Part shown: in pieces, positions 1 through 6,924 of the stretch | Numbering within the stretch: the stretch's first letter is position 1 | How the letters are laid out: each line of letters opens with the position of its first letter | Assembly (NCBI GenBank): GCA_021824855.1 | Contig: JAKAJX010000004.1 | Location: 1 to 9,514 of the forward strand | Reading direction: 5' to 3' | Origin: Bacteroidota bacterium | GTDB taxonomy: Bacteria; Bacteroidota; Bacteroidia; Chitinophagales; Chitinophagaceae | DNA: 9,514 bases | The notes under the pieces: generated by a model | The model's database searches: none | What the model saw: the letters and a program-made list of their open reading frames with translations, nothing else | Told to the model about the DNA's origin: nothing | Made by a program: the position numbers and the translations under genes

Positions 1-470
1 TATTTTTTAATCAGTTGGTTAATGCGATCAGGATGTGTGGTTATTTCATTCACTGTAACTGCACTCACTTCGGGCAATTTCAGTAAATTAAATTTTTCTA
101 AGAACTGATTGGTTAATTTTCTTTTTTCAAAAGGGTGATAACTGCTTTTTTCTAATTTTAAATCAAAAATATCTTTCCATTTATTTTCTTCAACAACTCC
201 CATATCGCCCAGCATTTCGTGTTTTACTGCTACTACTTTACCCAAATTAATTTTTTTATCAAAAGCACCGGCAATGCCCATTTGAATAATAAAATCGGGC
301 TTATCATTAATAGCTAAGCAAGTTAAATTAACGGCTGAAGCTAACATGCCAACACCACTTTGATGAAATAAAACTTTAAACCGATGGCTATTGCTGGTAT
401 ATAAGTCGGGAATATTTAATAAAGCAGGCATCCATTCTCCTGTAGTTGCTGCAGTTACAACCACTTTCAT
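1..470 (-). CDS. mqnB: Futalosine hydrolase (MqnB), 3' end outside the window
   Basis: This is the N-terminal 156 residues of a nucleosidase-family protein; the frame is open to the window edge. It resembles MqnB, which removes the base from futalosine in the futalosine route to menaquinone, a cytoplasmic step. Seen in sequence: an N-terminal beta strand followed by Gly11-Glu12, placed like the catalytic Glu12 of MTA/SAH nucleosidases; MGIAGAF at 64-70; a GDMGVVEE stretch at 88-95; and AVTVNEITT at 137-145. The GD-GVVEE stretch is what I associate with futalosine hydrolases rather than ordinary MTA/SAH nucleosidase (Pfs). The C-terminal catalytic Glu and Asp of the family would lie beyond base 1 and cannot be checked. 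The ATG is the natural start for the fold. No Shine-Dalgarno sequence is visible. The gene diverges from the pterin synthase gene at 598. MTA/SAH nucleosidase is the main alternative. Confidence 0.83.
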   Translation of the reverse strand, partial: MKVVVTAATTGEWMPALLNIPDLYTSNSHRFKVLFHQSGVGMLASAVNLTCLAINDKPDFIIQMGIAGAFDKKINLGKVVAVKHEMLGDMGVVEENKWKDIFDLKLEKSSYHPFEKRKLTNQFLEKFNLLKLPEVSAVTVNEITTHPDRINQLIKK

Positions 471-502
471 ATAGTTAAAATTTATTGGTTTAGGGCAGAG
501 TT

Positions 503-578
503 GTAAAGGTCGGGTTTGAAAATGAGTTCTGCAAAATTCAAATGCATTTTCATTTTAATTCTCAAACATTACCTTTAC
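503..578. promoter_or_regulatory. Imperfect 21-base inverted repeat in the mqnB/pterin-synthase divergent spacer
   Basis: The two arms are 503-523 on the plus strand and 578-558 on the minus strand. They match at 17 of 21 positions: GTAAAGGT, three unmatched bases, GTTTGA, one unmatched base, then AAT. A 34-base centre separates them. Read toward each flanking gene, each arm says ATTnTCAAAC, three free bases, then ACCTTTAC. It ends 19 bases before the ATG at 598 and 32 bases before the ATG at 470. The plus-strand copy includes TACCTTTA (570-577), one mismatch from the Bacteroidota -7 box TAnnTTTG; the minus-strand copy reads GACCTTTA there. It could be a pair of operator sites, a duplicated promoter, or a transcript hairpin. 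The repeat is observed; a regulatory role is inferred. Confidence 0.45.
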
Positions 579-597
579 GGCAAAATGAAATGACGCG

Positions 598-1005
598 ATG
601 GTATATTTAACAAGGTTAGAGCATTTTAATGCTGCACACAAATTGTATAATCCGAAATGGAGTAAGGAAAAAAATGAAGAAATTTTTGAAGGTTGTGCCA
701 ATGAAAACTGGCATGGTCATAATTTCGATCTGTATGTAACTGTAAAAGGAGAAATAGACCCTGAAACGGGTTTTGTGATGAATTTAAAAGATTTAGGAAA
801 ATTAATGCGTGAGTATGTAATTGTGCGATTAGACCATAAAAATTTGAATTTGGATGTTGATTTTATGCAAGGAAAAATGGCCAGTGCAGAAGTTTTAGCA
901 ATAGAAATTTGGAAATTATTAGCACCTAAACTTCCTGAAGGAGTGCAAATGCATTGTGTAAAGCTATTTGAATCGCACAGATCGTTTGTGGAATATTTTG
1001 GATAG
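598..1005 (+). CDS. 6-pyruvoyl-tetrahydropterin synthase / QueD family protein
   Basis: This is a 135-residue single-domain protein of the T-fold PTPS/QueD family, acting on 7,8-dihydroneopterin triphosphate in the cytoplasm. Products in the family are 6-pyruvoyl-tetrahydropterin (tetrahydrobiopterin route) or 6-carboxy-tetrahydropterin (queuosine route). Visible zinc ligands are His14 (AAHKL) and His39 and His41 (WHGHNF). The catalytic nucleophile is Cys33, the Asp-His pair is Asp79-His80 (RLDHKNLN), and the likely pterin-anchoring Glu is Glu125 in LFESH. The spacing is Cys-x5-His-Gly-His, as in animal PTPS, whereas E. coli QueD has Cys-x3-His-Gly-His. The family is certain but the product is not, so no symbol is given. 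The ATG at 598 is the only ATG in frame after an upstream stop at 586. The gene stands alone on its strand between a divergent mqnB and a terminator hairpin. Confidence 0.88.
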   Translation: MVYLTRLEHFNAAHKLYNPKWSKEKNEEIFEGCANENWHGHNFDLYVTVKGEIDPETGFVMNLKDLGKLMREYVIVRLDHKNLNLDVDFMQGKMASAEVLAIEIWKLLAPKLPEGVQMHCVKLFESHRSFVEYFG

Positions 1006-1021
1006 AAAAATATATTTAATA

Positions 1022-1054
1022 AAAAATGCCACGCTTTTAGGATGTGGCATTTTT
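1022..1054. terminator. Bidirectional intrinsic terminator between the pterin synthase and tig genes
   Basis: An 11-base perfect stem (AAAAATGCCAC at 1022-1032 with GTGGCATTTTT at 1044-1054) encloses an 11-base loop. The outer A/T part supplies a T-run on either strand, so the hairpin can stop the plus-strand gene ending at 1005 and the minus-strand gene ending at 1074. Its place between two convergent stop codons supports this. Confidence 0.85.
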
Positions 1055-1073
1055 AGTGTATGAAATTTTTTTT

Positions 1074-2444
1074 TTAATGATGATGATGGTGCAGTTTACT
1101 TGCAAAATCTTCTGCACTTATTTCTTCTTCAATAGCAGATACTTTAAGTTCTAAGTTGCTAAACATTTTTTCGGTACTGATGCGATGATAGCTTTCTTCA
1201 ACAAATTTTTTATCCTGCATCATTCTGTTGGCATAATCATCTACCCATTGTTGATTGTCGGATAAATTTCCCAATTGTCCACCCATGTATTGAAATAATT
1301 GTTGTTTTGCAAAATCACGAATATCATCCGGATTTACTTCAATATTATTATCTGTGGTTAGTTTAGTTGAAATTAATGTCCATTTTAATTGATCTTCAAA
1401 ATTTGGATATTCATTCTCAGCTTCTTCGGCGGTTTTGGATTTTTCACCTCCGGTTTGTAACCATCTTTTTAAGAAATTTTGAGGGAATTCAATTTTCGTA
1501 TTATCTAATAAGTGATGGTATATTTGGTCGTGTATTTGATTTCTACTTTGAGCGGCATAATAATTTTCAATTTCCTCTTTAATAGCTGAACGAAATTCGG
1601 CTTCCGTGTTTATTTCTTTATTTGGATAAACTGCTAGGAAGAATTCGTTATTTAATTCGGCTTTATTTACTAAACCAACTTTTGTAATAATCAGTTTAAA
1701 AAATTTATCGGCATTATCGCTATTGGCTTTATTTAAACCTAAATCGGTTATAATAACATCCAATTCTTTGTCTTCAAATGCTTTGTTTAATTGTAAAACA
1801 ATTGAATCGTCTTTTTTCTTACCTAATAAATTTTTACGAAAATCTGGGGCAAAATATTTTATTAATAAAGAATTATCTTTTGTAATTCCACCTTCAATGT
1901 CGTTACCATCTTTATCGCACTCAATGAATTTTACGTTTAAAACATTTTCTTCATTATCCGCTATTTCGGGTTCGGTTAGCTTTCCATGACGAGTTTGTAA
2001 ACGACTAACTTCTTCATTAATCATTTCTTCGGTTATGGATACTTTATAGCGAGTGGCTTTTAAACTGTTTAAATCTATTGTAAATTCGGGCTTTAAGCCA
2101 ATTTCAAACGAAAAATCGTAGTGTGTAGGATTGTTCATATCCAATGCTCTGGCGTCATTATTTAATGGCAGCGGTTGAGCAAAGATTTCCAATTTTTCGT
2201 TGGTTAAATAATCGGTTAGCGATTTTTCCACAGTGCGTAATACTTCATCGGTAAATACACTTTGGCCATACATTTTTTTTACCAAACTTGAGGGCACCAT
2301 TCCTTTTCTAAATCCGGGAATATTAGCAGTTTTTGCATACTTCTTTAAACTCTGTTCAAAGCTTCCGAAATAATCATCTTTCGATAAGGTAACGGTTATT
2401 TTGTCGTTTAATAAACCAATATTTTCTCTGTTAACTGTAGCCAT
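1074..2444 (-). CDS. tig: Trigger factor, ribosome-associated chaperone
   Basis: This is a 456-residue trigger factor, which binds near the ribosome exit tunnel and shields nascent chains. Domain order: an N-terminal ribosome-binding domain (about 1-125) with the signature GFRKG at 44-48 followed by MVPSSLVKKMYG; an FKBP-like domain (about 150-258); and a C-terminal helical chaperone region (about 260-445). The FKBP-like part keeps the overall layout but lacks the IPGFEDGIKG-type stretch of E. coli (here APDFRKNLLGKK at 199-210), so prolyl isomerase activity is doubtful. The chain ends in Lys-Leu and five histidines encoded by CAC and four CAT codons, directly before TAA. The start ATG begins MATVNRENIGLL, which I recognise as typical of Chitinophagaceae trigger factors. 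A tRNA-Leu lies 25 bases upstream on the same strand, and no separate promoter is obvious between them. The gene ends facing the shared hairpin at 1022-1054. Confidence 0.95.
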   Translation of the reverse strand: MATVNRENIGLLNDKITVTLSKDDYFGSFEQSLKKYAKTANIPGFRKGMVPSSLVKKMYGQSVFTDEVLRTVEKSLTDYLTNEKLEIFAQPLPLNNDARALDMNNPTHYDFSFEIGLKPEFTIDLNSLKATRYKVSITEEMINEEVSRLQTRHGKLTEPEIADNEENVLNVKFIECDKDGNDIEGGITKDNSLLIKYFAPDFRKNLLGKKKDDSIVLQLNKAFEDKELDVIITDLGLNKANSDNADKFFKLIITKVGLVNKAELNNEFFLAVYPNKEINTEAEFRSAIKEEIENYYAAQSRNQIHDQIYHHLLDNTKIEFPQNFLKRWLQTGGEKSKTAEEAENEYPNFEDQLKWTLISTKLTTDNNIEVNPDDIRDFAKQQLFQYMGGQLGNLSDNQQWVDDYANRMMQDKKFVEESYHRISTEKMFSNLELKVSAIEEEISAEDFASKLHHHHH

Positions 2445-2469
2445 AACTTGCCAAAATTTATAAGTAAAG

Positions 2470-2551
2470 TGCGGGTGATAGGAATCGAACCTACATGGAT
2501 TGCTCCGCTAGATCCTAAGTCTAGTGCGTCTGCCAGTTTCGCCACACCCGC
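2470..2551 (-). tRNA. tRNA-Leu (anticodon UAG)
   Basis: This is an 82-base class II tRNA on the minus strand. The acceptor arm pairs GCGGGTG (2551-2545) with CACCCGC (2477-2471), with discriminator A at 2470. The anticodon stem CTAGA/TCTAG holds loop CTTAGGA, giving anticodon TAG at 2517-2515, which reads CUA and other CUN leucine codons. The variable arm is long (13 bases, with a GGA/TCC stem), as expected for leucine. The T arm GTAGG-TTCGATT-CCTAT has a terminal G-U pair. CCA is not encoded (A is followed by CTT), so it must be added after transcription. It lies directly upstream of tig on the same strand. Confidence 0.97.
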
Positions 2552-2564
2552 ATAAAATGGGTTG

Positions 2565-2596
2565 CAAAAGTAGGGGATTTTTGGCAATAGCCGAAC
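2565..2596 (-). promoter_or_regulatory. Probable promoter of tRNA-Leu and tig
   Basis: On the minus strand TACTTTTG (2572-2565) matches exactly the Bacteroidota -7 consensus TAnnTTTG. The implied start of transcription, near 2559, would leave a leader of about 8 bases before the tRNA at 2551. A -33 element is weak: GTTCGG at 2596-2591 lies 18 bases upstream, and a TTG at 2587-2585 is too close. Position and the perfect -7 box support the call. Confidence 0.5.
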
Positions 2597-2756
2597 TTGT
2601 TTTTGCTCTTTTCGTTTCCTTGCAATTTGCACACTTGTACGCATTGCGTGAGTTTAATTTAGGTAGAATATTTTTTTACTAAAGCGAATTAGCCAATTTA
2701 TTATTTTATATTACGCCACTAACACATACACATTGCTTTTTTAACCTCCTTTATTT

Positions 2757-3506
2757 ATGTATAAAAAATTGTACTTTTTTTATAGTAATACCTTTTTAAA
2801 AGGAATTATTTTACCATTCTATTTTAGGTTTATTCGAACTTTTTTTAAAATGTTTGGCATTTTTGCTAAAACATCTTTATCGCAGTTTTCGGAAGATATT
2901 ATAATAGACATTATTTTAAAAAATGCTAAAAAAACAAAAGGCTTTTTTGTAGATGTTGGTTGCAATCATCCTATTGAATATAATAATACCTATTTGTTGT
3001 ATTTAAGAGGTTGGCGAGGCATTAATATTGACGGAAACGGAAAATTAATTTCTTTATATCATAAGTTTAGAAATGAAGATATTAATGTTAATTCCTTAAT
3101 ATCGAATGTTGAGGTGGATGCTACATTTCATATTTCTACTAACGATAAACTTTCTACCATTAATTATAATGAGGTTTTGCATAATCCTTCTAAATTTTTA
3201 GCAGAAGATAGTGTTATGATGCATACGCAAACTTTGAATACTATATTACAGCAACATTTGCCTAAGAATGCCGCTATTGATTTATTGTGTATAGATGTGG
3301 AAGGGCACGATTTTGAAGTGATTAATTCTATTGATTTAGATACCTATAAACCTTATTTACTTGTTATAGAAATACACGATTTTAATATTAATAATCATGC
3401 AGAACATAGGCTGTTTAAACACCTATCAGATCATAACTATCAATTAACCGATTTTGTATTTTCTACCGGATATTTTGTAAGAAAAAATGAGATGGCAATC
3501 AATTAA
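2757..3506 (+). CDS. FkbM-type SAM-dependent methyltransferase
   Basis: This is a 249-residue protein with the features of FkbM-family methyltransferases, which methylate small molecules or sugar hydroxyls, often in polysaccharide or glycan clusters. Seen: a basic, hydrophobic N-terminus (about 1-35) that might sit on the membrane; SQFSEDIIIDIIL at 42-54, matching the usual SQ-GED lead-in; SAM-binding motif I FFVDVGCNHP at 63-72; a NTYLLYLRGWRGINID stretch at 77-92; and CIDVEGHDFEVI at 178-189, the typical acidic/VEG motif IV region. The ATG is the first one after an in-frame stop at 2742. The gene is alone on its strand, with a divergent tRNA-tig unit to the left and the convergent murF-alr stop only 18 bases beyond its own. 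No glycosyltransferases are adjacent, so the substrate cannot be inferred. A weak promoter candidate is TAATTTAG at 2655-2662 with TTG at 2635-2637. Confidence 0.8.
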   Translation: MYKKLYFFYSNTFLKGIILPFYFRFIRTFFKMFGIFAKTSLSQFSEDIIIDIILKNAKKTKGFFVDVGCNHPIEYNNTYLLYLRGWRGINIDGNGKLISLYHKFRNEDINVNSLISNVEVDATFHISTNDKLSTINYNEVLHNPSKFLAEDSVMMHTQTLNTILQQHLPKNAAIDLLCIDVEGHDFEVINSIDLDTYKPYLLVIEIHDFNINNHAEHRLFKHLSDHNYQLTDFVFSTGYFVRKNEMAIN

Positions 3507-3524
3507 ACTAACTGTATTTATTTT

Positions 3525-5978
3525 TTATTCATCTAAATACACCCTTTTTACACGTTGATTAACTCCTGTCATTACCTCATAGGGAATAGTTCCTATTGAT
3601 GGGGCAATGGTGTTAATGTTGATATTTCTTCCAAATATTTCTACTTCATCTCCTTCCTTTACTTCCAAAATGCCGGTGATATCTATCATGGTCATATCCA
3701 TGCAAACATCACCAATAATGGGCACTTTTGTATTTTTTAAAAACATATAGCCATTACCGTTACCCATTTTTCTACTAAGTCCATCGGCATATCCAATTCT
3801 TATAATTGCAATGGTACTGTCTTTATTTATTTTTCCATTTCTATTATAACCTACCGTTTCACCTGCTTTTACCTCTCTTATTTGTGCAATGGTAGATTTT
3901 AGTGTGGCAACTGTGGCCAAATTTAGTTCTGTATTTTTAGTAACATCAACCCCGTATAAACCAATACCTAAGCGAACCATATCCATTTGTAATTCTTGAT
4001 GCCGAAAAATGGCAGCAGAATTGGCAATATGTTTAATAAAAGTATAGCCAATACTATTTTTTAATAGTTCACATGCATTGTTGAATAAAGTTGCTTGCTG
4101 AAAAGTAAAATCATCAAATAAGCTATTATCGCTTGCGGCTAAATGACTTAATACAGATTTTACTGTCATTGTATTATTCTGTTTTAAAGCTAAGGATATT
4201 GATTGTATTTCATTTAAATCAAATCCTAATCTATTCATTCCCGTATTAATTTTAATGTGAACAGGGAAATTGTTTATAGCTTGTTGCTGTAAATACTTAT
4301 GAAAAGATTGATAAATTGGGAATGAATAAATTTCAGGTTCTAAATTATATTCAATAATTGCATCAAAACCTGCTTCATCAATATTCATAACCATAATTGG
4401 TAAGCTGATACCAGCATTTCGCAAATCAATGCCTTCATCGGTATAGGCCACAGCCAGATAATCAACTTTATGAAATTGTAATACTCTTGCTATTTCTGCA
4501 TTACCACTTCCATAACTAAAAGCTTTTACCATTGCCATTAATTTGGTAGATGGTAATAAATGTTTTTGATATTCTTTTAAATTATGTGCTATTGCCGATA
4601 AATTAATTTCTAAAACTGTTTGATGTACTTTTTGTTCTAACCAATTATTAATTCGTTCAAAAGAAAATATTCTGGCTCCTTTTAATAAAATAAATTCATT
4701 TTTGAATTGATGTGTAGATTGTTGCGTTAAAAAGCTGTCAGTTGAAATAAAAAATTCTGTTTGCGGAATTGAATTAAACGCAGTTTTATATTTAAAGATG
4801 GTTTCTCCAATTCCAATTAAACGTTGAATATTTCTATGCTTGCACTCTATTGCAATTTGTTGATACAAGGTTTCCTCGTTATACTCAGATTGTAAAATAT
4901 CGGAAAGAATTACGGTTGTTGTATGATTGCCTGCTTGTTGATTTAAATAATCTAATGCAATGCTAAGCGATGAAATATCGTTGCTATAACTATCGTTAAT
5001 AATGGTACAATTATTTATTCCTTTTTTTAATTGTAAACGCATTTCAACTGCTTGAAGCTGTTGTAACCGAAGTGCAAGAGTGGTAATGTTATAGCCTAAT
5101 TGCAATAAAATACAACAACAAGTAATACTATTATCAATAGAAGCGGCATCGGTAAAAGGAATTGAAATAGTATGTGTTTGATTTTTATAGACAACTTCGA
5201 GTATTGTTTCTGAACTTTTTTTTATTTCTCCTTTTATAAAAAAATCGGCTGTGGTTTTTCTGCTCCAAGAAAATTTTTCTATTGCTGTTGGTAAAAGAAT
5301 TTCTTCAATATCTTCTTTACAATAAATAATGGAAGTACAATTTTTAAATAATTTAATTTTTTCTTGTAGTTTTTCTTTTTTATTCCTAAATCCTTTGCTG
5401 TGTGCTTCTCCTATATTGGTAAGAATGCCAATTGTGGGTTGAATAATTGCTTCTAATTGACTCATTTCTTCAACAGTAGAAATGCCGGCTTCGAAAATAG
5501 CGAGTGTATGTTGTGCATTCATTTGCCACACACTTAGCGGAACGCCTATTTGCGAGTTATAACTTCTGGGGCTGCGAATAATATGAAATTCGGGTTGAAG
5601 CAATTGATTTAGCCATTCTTTTACAATTGTTTTTCCGTTACTTCCGGTAATGCCAATTACGGGATATTGAAATTGCTTTCTATGATAAGCAGCAATTGTT
5701 TGTAAAGCTTTTAAGGTGTTATCAACTAGTAAAAAATTGGCATCAACGAATGTTGTTTTTAGGGGTTCACTAATCACAAAATTTCTAACACCTCTTTCGT
5801 AGGCTTCTTCTATAAAATCATGCCCATTACGTCTTGCGCCAATTAATGCAAAAAATAGCGATTGGTTTGGAAATACAATTTTTCTACTATCAATTAGTAA
5901 GTAGTTAATTTTTTCGGTAGATGATGTCTGTTTTTTTGATTGTATGATGGAAGCAATATGACTGATTGTGTAGTTCAT
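3525..5978 (-). CDS. murF/alr: Bifunctional UDP-MurNAc-tripeptide:D-Ala-D-Ala ligase / alanine racemase (MurF-Alr fusion)
   Basis: This 817-residue cytoplasmic fusion makes D-alanine and adds D-Ala-D-Ala to the UDP-MurNAc-tripeptide of peptidoglycan. MurF half (about 1-450): substrate-domain motif IDSRK near 29-33, ATP-binding GITGSNGKT at 109-117 (Lys116), EAGIS at 163-167, TNIGEAH at 187-193, and NDSYSND at 328-334 where free-standing MurF usually has DAYNANP. Racemase half (about 455-817): PLP lysine Lys485 in MVKAFSYGSG, RLGIGLYG with Arg669 for the PLP nitrogen, catalytic Tyr711 in VGYNR, IGYADGLSR at 728-736, and the C-terminal YEVMTGVNQRVKRVY. All key racemase residues are present. An in-frame ATG at 6047 would add 23 residues and overlap the upstream gene. 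I chose the ATG at 5978 because it begins MNYTISHIASIIQ and leaves 1 base after the upstream stop, which suggests coupled translation. Such fusions are known in Bacteroidota. Confidence 0.95.
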   Translation of the reverse strand: MNYTISHIASIIQSKKQTSSTEKINYLLIDSRKIVFPNQSLFFALIGARRNGHDFIEEAYERGVRNFVISEPLKTTFVDANFLLVDNTLKALQTIAAYHRKQFQYPVIGITGSNGKTIVKEWLNQLLQPEFHIIRSPRSYNSQIGVPLSVWQMNAQHTLAIFEAGISTVEEMSQLEAIIQPTIGILTNIGEAHSKGFRNKKEKLQEKIKLFKNCTSIIYCKEDIEEILLPTAIEKFSWSRKTTADFFIKGEIKKSSETILEVVYKNQTHTISIPFTDAASIDNSITCCCILLQLGYNITTLALRLQQLQAVEMRLQLKKGINNCTIINDSYSNDISSLSIALDYLNQQAGNHTTTVILSDILQSEYNEETLYQQIAIECKHRNIQRLIGIGETIFKYKTAFNSIPQTEFFISTDSFLTQQSTHQFKNEFILLKGARIFSFERINNWLEQKVHQTVLEINLSAIAHNLKEYQKHLLPSTKLMAMVKAFSYGSGNAEIARVLQFHKVDYLAVAYTDEGIDLRNAGISLPIMVMNIDEAGFDAIIEYNLEPEIYSFPIYQSFHKYLQQQAINNFPVHIKINTGMNRLGFDLNEIQSISLALKQNNTMTVKSVLSHLAASDNSLFDDFTFQQATLFNNACELLKNSIGYTFIKHIANSAAIFRHQELQMDMVRLGIGLYGVDVTKNTELNLATVATLKSTIAQIREVKAGETVGYNRNGKINKDSTIAIIRIGYADGLSRKMGNGNGYMFLKNTKVPIIGDVCMDMTMIDITGILEVKEGDEVEIFGRNININTIAPSIGTIPYEVMTGVNQRVKRVYLDE

Positions 5979-5979
5979 T

Positions 5980-6924
5980 TTAACGAATAGAAGTTTTTTT
6001 AGAATGCCAAATTGAGTAAACAATAGAACCTCCAATACATAAAACAATAATTATGAGAGATAGAATAACTTGTATGTTTTTACTAAGAATAGAGGAAATA
6101 AAATACTCGCCTAACATTTTTATGCCTATAAAAATTAGAACAATTGAAATGCCTTGTTGCAAAAATTTAAATTTATGAACAGCACCTTTTAATAAAAAGA
6201 ATAAACTTCGTAAGCCTAATACCGCAAAAATATTAGAGGTATAAATGACTAATTTATCTTGCGAAATGCCCATTACTGCCGGAATAGAATCTAAGGCAAA
6301 AACTATATCAACTGTTGATAGCATAACTACTACCACAAATAAAATAGTATACTGTGGTTTTTTATTTACTCTAATAATATATTTTCCATTTCCATCGGTT
6401 GGCGATAAGGGTAAAAATTTTTGTAAAAATTTGTATACTTTATTTTGCTGCGGATTAAATTCTTTTTCTTCCTTTTCTGTAAACATTTTAAATCCGGTAT
6501 ACACAAGAAATGCTCCAAATAAATATAATATCCAATGAAAGGTTTCAACCAATTCAACCCCAATAGTAATAAATCCTATTCTTAAAATGATGGCCATTAA
6601 AATTCCCACAAGTAATACTCTGCCATAAAAATGTTCTTTAACTTTAAAGGCATTGAATATAAGTATGAAAACAAAAATATTATCTATACTTAAACTCCAT
6701 TCCATTAAGTAAGCACTTAAATATTCGAGACCGGTTTTATGACCTTCTTCTATTAATAAAAAAATAAAAAATGCAATAGCTAATGTTACCCAAAAGGCGG
6801 TTTGCCAAATGGCTTTGGCAATACTTACTTTTTTACTTTTTTTGCTAAGTAAACCTAAATCGAACGATAGTGCAATAATTAAAGCAAGAGTAAAAACTAA
6901 ATATATTAATTGATGTGTAGTCAT
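5980..6924 (-). CDS. TerC/Alx-family integral membrane protein, putative metal exporter
   Basis: This is a 314-residue polytopic membrane protein of the TerC family, close in layout to E. coli Alx (about 320 residues), a family linked to manganese export and tellurite resistance. Hydrophobic segments fall at about 5-24, 42-58, 77-92, 103-123, 129-145, 193-215, 228-246, 259-275 and 285-305. Signature motifs are EWSLSIDNIFVF at 75-86 (Glu75, Asp81) and TVDIVFALDSIPAVMG at 204-219 (Asp206, Asp212). In Alx the second motif is preceded by a Glu (VELSD); here that position is Ser203. A hydrophilic loop at about 147-190 separates the two halves. The gene sits between gldG (26 bases upstream) and murF-alr (1 base downstream) in a likely operon. 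Substrate is inferred from family only, so no symbol is given. Confidence 0.88.
   Translation of the reverse strand: MTTHQLIYLVFTLALIIALSFDLGLLSKKSKKVSIAKAIWQTAFWVTLAIAFFIFLLIEEGHKTGLEYLSAYLMEWSLSIDNIFVFILIFNAFKVKEHFYGRVLLVGILMAIILRIGFITIGVELVETFHWILYLFGAFLVYTGFKMFTEKEEKEFNPQQNKVYKFLQKFLPLSPTDGNGKYIIRVNKKPQYTILFVVVVMLSTVDIVFALDSIPAVMGISQDKLVIYTSNIFAVLGLRSLFFLLKGAVHKFKFLQQGISIVLIFIGIKMLGEYFISSILSKNIQVILSLIIIVLCIGGSIVYSIWHSKKTSIR

Noticed and set aside
1367..1989. Plus-strand open frames of 71 and 88 codons opposite tig
   Set aside because: They are antisense to a well-supported trigger factor gene and their translations have no recognisable domain.
2408..2644. A 78-codon minus-strand open frame spanning the tRNA-Leu and the start of tig
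   Set aside because: It reads straight through the tRNA; its middle (VAKLADALDLGSSG) is the translation of tRNA sequence seen in many false annotations.
3507..3524. A possible terminator between the convergent methyltransferase and murF-alr stops
   Set aside because: The 18-base gap is AT-rich with T-runs but has no hairpin stem; termination must occur inside the opposite gene or by another mechanism.
5979..6047. An upstream ATG that would extend murF-alr by 23 residues
   Set aside because: The extension overlaps the preceding gene in another frame and does not resemble a MurF N-terminus; the ATG at 5978 fits the family and the 1-base junction.
6245..6563. Open frames of 97 and 65 codons overlapping the TerC/Alx gene
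   Set aside because: They are out-of-frame or antisense readings within a clear membrane protein gene.
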